From NCBI GenBank assembly GCA_011375045.1, contig DRNB01000006.1:1-5657 (forward strand): a DNA stretch of 5,657 nt, given 5' to 3'. Source of the DNA: Aquifex aeolicus. GTDB taxonomy: Bacteria > Aquificota > Aquificia > Aquificales > Aquificaceae. A model generated the notes under the pieces. That model was not told where the DNA came from. It made no database searches and worked only from the letters and a program-made list of their open reading frames with translations. Shown here piece by piece: positions 1-5,657 of this stretch. The position numbers and the translations under genes are program-made. How positions within the stretch are numbered: position 1 is the first letter of the stretch; each line of letters opens with the position of its first letter.

Positions 1-67
1 AGTAAGCCGTGTAGCAGAGGATCAGCGCCCCCACCGCGAGGTATATGACAAGGGGGTGGAAGTTCAT
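1..67 (-). CDS. Start of a probable small membrane protein (partial, runs off left edge)
   Basis: Only the first 22 codons lie in the window, from an ATG at 67-65 and open to the edge. The peptide begins MNFHPLVIYL and continues AVGALILCYTAY. After a short polar start it is almost entirely hydrophobic, which fits an N-terminal transmembrane helix or an uncleaved signal anchor. There is no Lys/Arg-rich n-region of the kind seen in a classical secretion signal. The start is well supported: AAGGAGGT sits 5 nt upstream, and the ATG lies 3 nt after the reverse gyrase stop codon. The gene is therefore very probably translated from the same mRNA as reverse gyrase. The family cannot be named from so few residues, and no function is assigned. 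A link to DNA topology would rest on position alone. Confidence 0.72.
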   Translation of the reverse strand, partial: MNFHPLVIYLAVGALILCYTAY

Positions 68-70
68 ACC

Positions 71-3000
71 TTACCTCCTTACGCTTGCTTCAAACCTTAT
101 TATATCTTCGTATAGAACTTTCAAAATATTCTTATAATCTTCTTTTCCTTCCTCTATACGGTCCATGAGTTCCTCCAAACGTCTTGTGAACTCCTCGGAG
201 AGGAAGGGTATTATGCTCTCCTGTTTGCTAAGGAACTCGTATATCTGCTTGCCGAGCTTTGTGGGTATCAGAAAGCCCTTTCTTTCTATAACGTAACCCC
301 TCTCGAGCAGTTTCTCGATGGTGGCGGCGTAAGTCGAGGGCCTTCCTATCCCCCTTTTCTTCATCTCCTCCACAAGACTTCCCTGAGTGAAGAGATAGGC
401 AGAGGGGCTCTCCTTCACCTCCTTTCTACCCTCCACGTCGATCCTTCCCCTCAGATCGGGGTGCAGGTCCACCGGATAAACGGAGCTGTATCCCTCGTAG
501 AGGATCTGGGTTCTCAGCTTCATTTCCCTCGTCCGTTCGCCGGCTCTGATCCTGACCTTTCTGATCCTGACCCTGACGGGTTTCATCTGGGAGGCTATGA
601 ACCTTCTGAACACGAGATCGTAGAGGAGGAGGTGATCCCTTCCGAGATCCTGAATCTGCCCCGAGTAGAGGACGGACTTCAGCTCATCGCTGTCCAGAGC
701 CTTTGTGGGTCTTATGCACTCGTGGGCGCCCTCCTTGCTCCACTCCCTCGGTCTGAAAAGCTCCGGAGACAGGTTCTCCTTTATGTACTCCGAGGCTATA
801 CCTATCCCCGCGGAGGAAACCCTGACCGAATCGGTTCTGTGGTAGGTTATGAGTCCCTTCTCGAAGAGATCCTGAGCCAGCTGCATCGTTTTGCGAACTC
901 CGAATCTGAACCGTTCGTCCGCCTCCCTGAGGAGGGTGTCTGTGGTATAGGGGGGCGGGGGGGAAAGCTCCTCCTCCTCCTCTCCGAGGGTTTCCACCTC
1001 TATCTCCTTCAGTTCGCTGTAAAAGGCTCTGGCGCTCCTGCGGTCCGGAAACTCGAACTCTATCCTGAGCCACCTGCCGTCCTCCCTGAAGGTGATCTGA
1101 ACGGTGTGCCTCTTTTTCCGGTAGAGCTTCTCCCTCTCTATGATCCAGCCCAGAACGGGAATCTGAACCCTGCCTCCGGAGAGCCAGGACATACCGAAGG
1201 TGGACTGAAGTATCCGGGACACCTCGAAACCGACCCACCTGTCCGAGATCCTCCTGACCATCTGGGCGCGAACGAGGTTCTCGTTGAAGTCTCTGGGTTC
1301 CCTCAGGGCTCTGCTTACCGCCCTGCGGGTTATCTCGTGGAACTCTATCCTTCCCACCTCCTTAACGTAAGGGGCGAGCACCGCGGAGATGTCCCATCCT
1401 ATCTTCTCCCCCTCCGTGTCGGGGTCCGTGGCTACGTAAAGGCTTTCGATCTCTTTACCTATCTGCCTCAGACCCTTCACAGTTTCCCTCTTTTCCTCTA
1501 AAACCTCGTAGAGGGGAACGAACTCTCCGTTCTCCGTGAGGACCCCGTGGAATCCCCCCTCTTTGGCAAGGTCGAGTATGTGTCCGAGGGAGGAGGTTAT
1601 CATAAGGTAGAGATCCCCCGCCGCGACCTCGAGGACCTCGAACTCCCCGAAGCGCCGGCTCATGGGTTTCCCGAAGAAGCCTGCAATGGTTCGCGCCTTG
1701 TTGGGCGATTCGACGATCAGAAGAACGGGCTTGATGTGCTCCTTCCCGGAGACGGCGTCCCCCTCGGCGAGGATCCTCCGAACCCTTTCCCTGTCCTCGT
1801 CCACCTCTCTGAGGACGGTTTCCAGATCGACCTCCTCCGCAGGCAGGAACCTGACGTCCTCATCGAACCAGCGCACCTTGCGGATGAGGTTGTTGAAGGC
1901 TCTGAGATCGTCCACGAGGATATAGCTCACCCCCCGCGTAACCCCACCGGGATACATGCGTGAGGTTCTGCCCGACGCCTGAAGGTATCCCGTTACGTCT
2001 GCAACCACGAGGGAGAAACCCTCCTCAGTTTCCCTCAGGGTGATCTCCTCCGAACTTTCGAGCAGGGATCTGATCTCCTCCGACAGCAGGAAACCCTTTA
2101 TCTCCTCCCTGAGAACCTCTATGCGCTTCCTCAGATCCGGCGTCCGCTCCACAAACTCCTCACTTACAAAGGAATACCTTCTGAGGCTCTGTATCCACCT
2201 GTCGACCTCCCCGAGCCTGTCCCTCCTCTTCTTTGCCAGAAGAGGTCTCAGGGAGAGGAGCGCCCAGAGGAGATGGGATACCCCCGTTTCTATGTTGAGG
2301 GACACCGTTATCTTTGGAACACCGTAGAAGAGGGCGTATCTTACCACGTGGGGCAGGTCCAGCCCCCGGACAAGGGGGTTTCTGTAGGAGGATATACCGA
2401 CGAGCAGATCGATCTCACCCCTTTCGAACTCCGAGAGGTCCCTGATCTCCTCGTAGGACTTTACCCTGAACCCTTCCCTTCTGAGGAGGGAAACAACCCT
2501 TTCTACCCCAGCCCTTCCGTAGTCTGAGGAGACGAAGATAAGTCCTCCCTTTCCCAGCTCCCTGATCCTTGGAAGCAGATCTCTTTCAGGATCCTCCGTC
2601 CGTTTGTAGAGATCGAGGACGTTTCTCATAAATATGGTGGGTCTCCCCACCTCGAAACCCAGAAGCTCTCTGAACAGCTTTATCCGACTGGATCTGGGGT
2701 TGCCCGTTGCCGAGGAGACCACCAGAACTCCCCCTGCCTTCTGCTGAAGACGCTTCACCTCCTCGGAGAGCTTTCTGATAAGCTCCCAGTCTTCTTCCTC
2801 CTTCCTTCTCTTCTCCTTGACCTTTATCAGGGTGTAGGCTTTCTTCAGATCCTCTTCGCTGAAACCGAGGAGGTGCAGGACCTTGTCTATATTGCGTGCC
2901 GTTTTGAGGAAAGAGTCCACATCGTCTATGAATATGAAATCGAATCCCTTCGGGATTATATCGTGGTTTCTGTAAAGGTACATGGAGGTGGTTACCAGAA

Positions 3001-3514
3001 CCCGGAACCGTCCCTCGGAGATCCTCTCCTTCAGCTCCCTCCTCTTCTTTTCGGAGGTTCCACCCGCTACAAGGAGCTCCTCTTCGGACAGACCCCACTC
3101 GGTCAGCTTCCGGTGAACCTGCTCCATCAGGAGCTTTGTGGGCAGGATTATGTAGCTTTTCCTCCCTTCCCCGGAGAGGAAGAGGGCGGTTACAAGACCG
3201 AAGGTTGTTTTCCCCACCCCCGTGGGAGCGAGGAGCGCAAAGCTCCTTCTCAGGAACACCTTCCTGATCCACGAACGCTGAAGACTCCAGGGATGGCTTC
3301 CCACCGTTTTTTCGAACAGCTCACCCCACCTTTCTACCTTCTCCTCCACGTTGCAGAGCTGTTCAAGGGCTCCCCCCTTCAGAAGCCTGCAGAGGTGGTC
3401 TCTTTTGACCTCCTGAGGAAGGCAGTTTTTGCAGGGCAAGCCTCTGAGCAATCTGTGGGATTCTATATCTCCACCGCAGTTGGGGCACAGTTCCGAAAAC
3501 AGGGCGTTTATCAT
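71..3514 (-). CDS. rgy: Reverse gyrase (fused SF2 helicase and type IA topoisomerase), lacking the second zinc finger
   Basis: Reverse gyrase introduces positive supercoils into DNA using ATP, and in the family it is linked to genome stability at high temperature. The 1147-residue protein is complete and within the usual range of about 1050-1250. Residues 10-31 form an N-terminal zinc finger (C10, C13, C28, C31). The helicase half has Q79, Walker A APTGVGKTT (96-104), DDVD (197-200), SAT (268-270), RGLDLP (383-388) and the arginine-finger motif QASGRTSR (512-519). The stretch at about 410-495, inserted in the second RecA-like domain, corresponds to the latch. The topoisomerase half has a Toprim domain with IVESPNKA (E602) and DPDTEGE (697-703), the active-site tyrosine Y891 in GLITYHRTDS, GAHECIRPT (929-937) and RGIGRPSTY (1054-1062). 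There are no cysteines between 54 and 933, so the second zinc finger found in many relatives is absent. There is no intein. The ATG is the only possible start, because an in-frame TAA lies 12 nt upstream of it with no start codon between. There is no Shine-Dalgarno site. The gene follows smc by 20 bp. Confidence 0.98.
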   Translation of the reverse strand: MINALFSELCPNCGGDIESHRLLRGLPCKNCLPQEVKRDHLCRLLKGGALEQLCNVEEKVERWGELFEKTVGSHPWSLQRSWIRKVFLRRSFALLAPTGVGKTTFGLVTALFLSGEGRKSYIILPTKLLMEQVHRKLTEWGLSEEELLVAGGTSEKKRRELKERISEGRFRVLVTTSMYLYRNHDIIPKGFDFIFIDDVDSFLKTARNIDKVLHLLGFSEEDLKKAYTLIKVKEKRRKEEEDWELIRKLSEEVKRLQQKAGGVLVVSSATGNPRSSRIKLFRELLGFEVGRPTIFMRNVLDLYKRTEDPERDLLPRIRELGKGGLIFVSSDYGRAGVERVVSLLRREGFRVKSYEEIRDLSEFERGEIDLLVGISSYRNPLVRGLDLPHVVRYALFYGVPKITVSLNIETGVSHLLWALLSLRPLLAKKRRDRLGEVDRWIQSLRRYSFVSEEFVERTPDLRKRIEVLREEIKGFLLSEEIRSLLESSEEITLRETEEGFSLVVADVTGYLQASGRTSRMYPGGVTRGVSYILVDDLRAFNNLIRKVRWFDEDVRFLPAEEVDLETVLREVDEDRERVRRILAEGDAVSGKEHIKPVLLIVESPNKARTIAGFFGKPMSRRFGEFEVLEVAAGDLYLMITSSLGHILDLAKEGGFHGVLTENGEFVPLYEVLEEKRETVKGLRQIGKEIESLYVATDPDTEGEKIGWDISAVLAPYVKEVGRIEFHEITRRAVSRALREPRDFNENLVRAQMVRRISDRWVGFEVSRILQSTFGMSWLSGGRVQIPVLGWIIEREKLYRKKRHTVQITFREDGRWLRIEFEFPDRRSARAFYSELKEIEVETLGEEEEELSPPPPYTTDTLLREADERFRFGVRKTMQLAQDLFEKGLITYHRTDSVRVSSAGIGIASEYIKENLSPELFRPREWSKEGAHECIRPTKALDSDELKSVLYSGQIQDLGRDHLLLYDLVFRRFIASQMKPVRVRIRKVRIRAGERTREMKLRTQILYEGYSSVYPVDLHPDLRGRIDVEGRKEVKESPSAYLFTQGSLVEEMKKRGIGRPSTYAATIEKLLERGYVIERKGFLIPTKLGKQIYEFLSKQESIIPFLSEEFTRRLEELMDRIEEGKEDYKNILKVLYEDIIRFEASVRR
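73..80 (-). promoter_or_regulatory. Ribosome binding site of the left-edge gene, inside the end of rgy
   Basis: On the minus strand the sequence AAGGAGGT ends 5 nt before the ATG at 67-65. It is a full match to the anti-Shine-Dalgarno end of 16S rRNA. It is formed by the last two Arg codons of reverse gyrase (AGG AGG), the A ending the preceding Val codon plus its neighbour, and the first T of the TAA stop. The stop and the next start are 3 nt apart. Ribosomes finishing reverse gyrase would thus end on the initiation site of the next gene, which suggests translational coupling. This site is the main reason for choosing the ATG of the left-edge gene. Confidence 0.85.
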
Positions 3515-3534
3515 AGTTAAGTTATTTTATATTT

Positions 3535-5657
3535 TCAGGAAACTTCCTTTTCCCTGAGTACGCTCGAGAGGTTCTCCACGGGAAAGACGCGGGAGACACC
3601 ACCCCGGGCGGAGACACCGATGAGCCTGTCCGCAAAACTTGCCAGAACCTCCCTCAGGGTAACCACTATGAACTGAGCTGTCTTCGATTTCTCCTTTATC
3701 AGCTCCCCCACCTTTCTGGCGTTTGCCTCGTCCAGATGGGCGTCGACCTCATCGAAGTAGTAAAAGGGAGAGGGCTTGTATTCCTGTATCGCAAATATCA
3801 GGGAGAGGGCTGCGAGGGTCTTCTCGCCCCCCGACATAGCCTCGAGATACTGAACGTCCTTACCCCTCGGTTTGACTATGAGGTTTATTCCCCCGCTGAA
3901 GGGGTCTATCTCGTTTTCGACTACCATCTGAGCCTTACCGCCGGGGGAGAGAAAGGAGAATATCCTGCGCAGGCTACGGTTTATGTGTTCGAAGGCTGTC
4001 CTGAAGGCGGTGAGCTTCTTGGTTTCTATCTCCGCGATCATCTCCTTTATGGCGTTCCTCTCCTCCTGAAGCTTTCTGTGCTTTGCTTCGTAGTCTCTGT
4101 ATCTCTCGAGCTCCTGAGCGTAGTCCTCGTCGGCTCTGAGGTTGACGTTGCCCAGGTGCTCGATCTCCCGCTCCAGCCGGAAGAGGCGTTCCTTGAGCTT
4201 GGGGATCCCCTCCTTGACATCGGGAAGCTCCCCCTCGAAGCTCAGCTCCTGAAGCCTCTGCTCCAGATCCGCCAGCTTCTGCTGAACCCTGCTGAGTCCG
4301 GCACCGAGGTCGGACGCCTGCTGAGCGAGACCCTCCTCCTCAACCCTGAGCCTCCCCAGCTCCGCCTGCAGGTCCCTGACCTCATCCTCAACGTTGTCCT
4401 TTTCCCTGTAGAGGTGGTATATCTGAGCCTCTATGTCCTTTACCTTTTCCTCGAGCTCCCTTCGCCTTGTCCGCAGGTTCTCGGTGCTCTGGAGGAGCTC
4501 CTCGATCTCCGAGGAGACCGCTTCGATCCGCTTCCCCTTTCTGTCTATCTCGTCCTCTATGCTCTTTATCTCCGCCTCCTTTTCCTTGAGGGAGATCCTG
4601 AGGGATTCGAGAGCGGCCCTTCGCTCCTCCGTTTTTCTCTTTATGCGTTCGTACTCCTGTCTCTTTTCCTCCACCCCCGAGGAGCGGTAGTAGTTTATTA
4701 TGTCCTGCCTCTTCAGCGTCAGGTTCTTGAGCTTCTCCTCCGCGTAATCCCTCTCCTCTCTGAGCTTTCTGATCTCCTCCTCCATCTCCTTTTTCCTGAT
4801 CACCAGAAGCTCCGTGAACTCCTCCGCCTTTCTGATCTTCTCATCGAACTCCTCGAGCTTTCTGCTTCCCTCGGAGAACAGCTCCTCAAACTCACCGAGC
4901 TTTTTCTCGAGAACCTTCAGGACGCCCTCCTTCTCCGCTATCTCACTCCTCAGCGCCCTGAGCTTTATGAGGATGTCCTGCTCCTTCTCCCTCAGCTCCT
5001 CTTCCTCGGCGTCTAACTTTCGCTTCTCCTCCTCGTAGAACCTGCGGCCCAGCTCACCGCCCCGGGTCTGAGCGCCCCCCGTTATCACACCGCTCTTTTC
5101 GAAGATCTCCCCCTCGAGGGTAACCATCCTGTAGCTTCCTGTGCCTATCCTCTTGGCGGAGTCGAAGTCCTCCACGATCAGCGTATCGCCCAGAGCGAAG
5201 CGCACAGCCTTTTCGAAGCGCTCGTCGAACTCGACGAGGTTTATGGCGAAGTCGACGGCGCCCTTCATCCGGGGATAGGGGGGAAGGGAGGCATCGCCCC
5301 TTATGCGGTTCAGGGGTATGAAGCTCATCCTCCCCAAATTTTTCTCCTTCAGCAGATCTATACACCTCTTGGCTACGTCCTCGTTTTCGACCACCACGTA
5401 CCTTAGCCTGCCCCCTCCGGCGGCTTCGATGGCCCTTATGTGTTCGGGATCGCGGACCGTCAGGAGATCGCCCACTGTTCCGTAAACTCCCTCTATCTCC
5501 CTGAAGACCTCTGCCGTCGCCTCCGCGGAGGCTAACTTGCTCTCCACGTAGCCCTTCGCCCTGATGATCTCCTCTATCCTTTTCCTTACCTTCCTGAGCT
5601 CCTCCTCGACCTCCTTCAGGTAAGCCTTCTCCTGGCGCAGGGTGTCCTGCTCCACAG
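3535..5657 (-). CDS. smc: SMC chromosome-organising ATPase, C-terminal part (5' end outside the window)
   Basis: SMC is a dimeric, ABC-type ATPase that loops and compacts DNA and aids chromosome segregation, usually with the partners ScpA and ScpB, which are not seen here. About 706 residues are in the window; full-length SMCs have about 1150-1190, so the N-terminal head with Walker A and the first coiled-coil arm lie to the right. Counting from the first GTG codon at 5655, residues 1-50 are the end of the first coiled coil and about 51-200 are the hinge, ending in a glycine-rich segment (ITGGAQTRGG, 191-200). A charged Glu/Lys/Arg coiled coil follows to about 540, with LGNVNLRADEDY at 491-502. 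The C-terminal head has the ABC signature MSGGEK (597-602), Walker B FYYFDEVD with D625 and catalytic E626, and D-loop AHLD (629-632). The switch position is Leu657 in VVTLREVL, where most bacterial SMCs have His; this is an archaeal-like trait. The protein ends FPVENLSSVLREKEVS. The GTG at 5655 is an internal valine codon, not a true start. Confidence 0.97.
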   Translation of the reverse strand, partial: VEQDTLRQEKAYLKEVEEELRKVRKRIEEIIRAKGYVESKLASAEATAEVFREIEGVYGTVGDLLTVRDPEHIRAIEAAGGGRLRYVVVENEDVAKRCIDLLKEKNLGRMSFIPLNRIRGDASLPPYPRMKGAVDFAINLVEFDERFEKAVRFALGDTLIVEDFDSAKRIGTGSYRMVTLEGEIFEKSGVITGGAQTRGGELGRRFYEEEKRKLDAEEEELREKEQDILIKLRALRSEIAEKEGVLKVLEKKLGEFEELFSEGSRKLEEFDEKIRKAEEFTELLVIRKKEMEEEIRKLREERDYAEEKLKNLTLKRQDIINYYRSSGVEEKRQEYERIKRKTEERRAALESLRISLKEKEAEIKSIEDEIDRKGKRIEAVSSEIEELLQSTENLRTRRRELEEKVKDIEAQIYHLYREKDNVEDEVRDLQAELGRLRVEEEGLAQQASDLGAGLSRVQQKLADLEQRLQELSFEGELPDVKEGIPKLKERLFRLEREIEHLGNVNLRADEDYAQELERYRDYEAKHRKLQEERNAIKEMIAEIETKKLTAFRTAFEHINRSLRRIFSFLSPGGKAQMVVENEIDPFSGGINLIVKPRGKDVQYLEAMSGGEKTLAALSLIFAIQEYKPSPFYYFDEVDAHLDEANARKVGELIKEKSKTAQFIVVTLREVLASFADRLIGVSARGGVSRVFPVENLSSVLREKEVS

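Noticed and set aside
461..1501. Plus-strand open frame (346 codons) opposite the topoisomerase half of rgy
   Set aside because: It lies fully inside a well-supported gene, its composition is that of an antisense translation (Pro, Leu, Gly-rich), and it shows no family motif.
2586..3272. Minus-strand open frame (228 codons) in another frame of rgy
   Set aside because: It is a frame-shifted shadow of the helicase half with low-complexity Arg/Gly/Glu-rich sequence and no motifs. The true frame keeps every helicase motif.
71..3514. Intein in reverse gyrase
   Set aside because: Some reverse gyrases contain inteins, but this protein has normal length, continuous conserved motifs and none of the Cys/His-Asn splice-junction signals at interrupted motifs.
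3535..3557. Intrinsic terminator between smc and rgy
   Set aside because: The hairpin is short and bulged, is not GC-rich, and is followed by an A-rich rather than a T-rich stretch. It is kept only as a low-interest structural observation.
3736..5016. Long plus-strand open frame (426 codons) opposite smc
   Set aside because: It mirrors the Glu/Lys/Arg-rich coiled coil of smc: GAG and GAA read as Leu and Phe codons on the other strand, giving an artificial Leu-rich product with few stops. It has no recognisable domain, and the minus-strand gene is certain.
4440..5040. Apparent repeats of CTCCTC / TCTGATCTCCTC-like sequence
   Set aside because: They come from repeated Glu-Glu-Ile-Arg-Lys type codons of the coiled coil, without fixed unit length or conserved spacing. 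They are not a DNA repeat or CRISPR array.
5653..5655. GTG at 5655 as the true start of the SMC-like protein
   Set aside because: The reading frame is open to the window edge and the hinge begins only about 50 residues later. The N-terminal head and first coiled coil must lie outside, so this is an internal Val codon.

Overview
All three genes in this window lie on the minus strand and read from right to left. They are the C-terminal part of an SMC chromosome-organising ATPase, a complete reverse gyrase, and the first 22 codons of a probable small membrane protein. The spacers are 20 bp and 3 bp, so the three look like one transcription unit. Nearly the whole window is coding, and I see no RNA genes, mobile elements, CRISPR arrays or long repeats.

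Reverse gyrase is the hallmark enzyme of hyperthermophiles and some thermophiles. Here it is a single fused polypeptide with an SF2 helicase-like half, an interrupted latch region and a type IA topoisomerase half. All catalytic motifs I checked are present. The coding strand is purine-rich and uses many AGG/AGA arginine codons and many Glu, Lys and Arg residues, as expected for a hyperthermophile. By eye the G+C is moderate, above half. The SMC C-terminal head resembles archaeal SMCs more than those of most bacteria: it has FDEVDAHLD at Walker B and Leu instead of His at the switch position. A perfect AAGGAGGT ribosome site precedes the last gene. A hyperthermophilic bacterium with an archaeal-type SMC, such as a member of the Aquificota, fits best. 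A euryarchaeon cannot be excluded from this window alone.

Layout: 5657-3535 is smc, truncated by the window edge, with its N-terminal ATPase half outside. 3534-3515 is a 20-bp, very AT-rich spacer. 3514-71 is rgy. 67-1 is the start of a membrane protein that runs off the left edge, with its ribosome site embedded in the last codons of rgy.

The functional theme is chromosome topology. SMC compacts and organises DNA by ATP-driven loop formation, while reverse gyrase introduces positive supercoils and helps protect DNA at high temperature. Their adjacency suggests co-expression. I found no clearly new multi-gene system. The points most worth checking are the missing second zinc finger of the reverse gyrase, the smc-rgy gene pairing, the archaeal-like SMC head, and the reverse gyrase start codon without a Shine-Dalgarno site.
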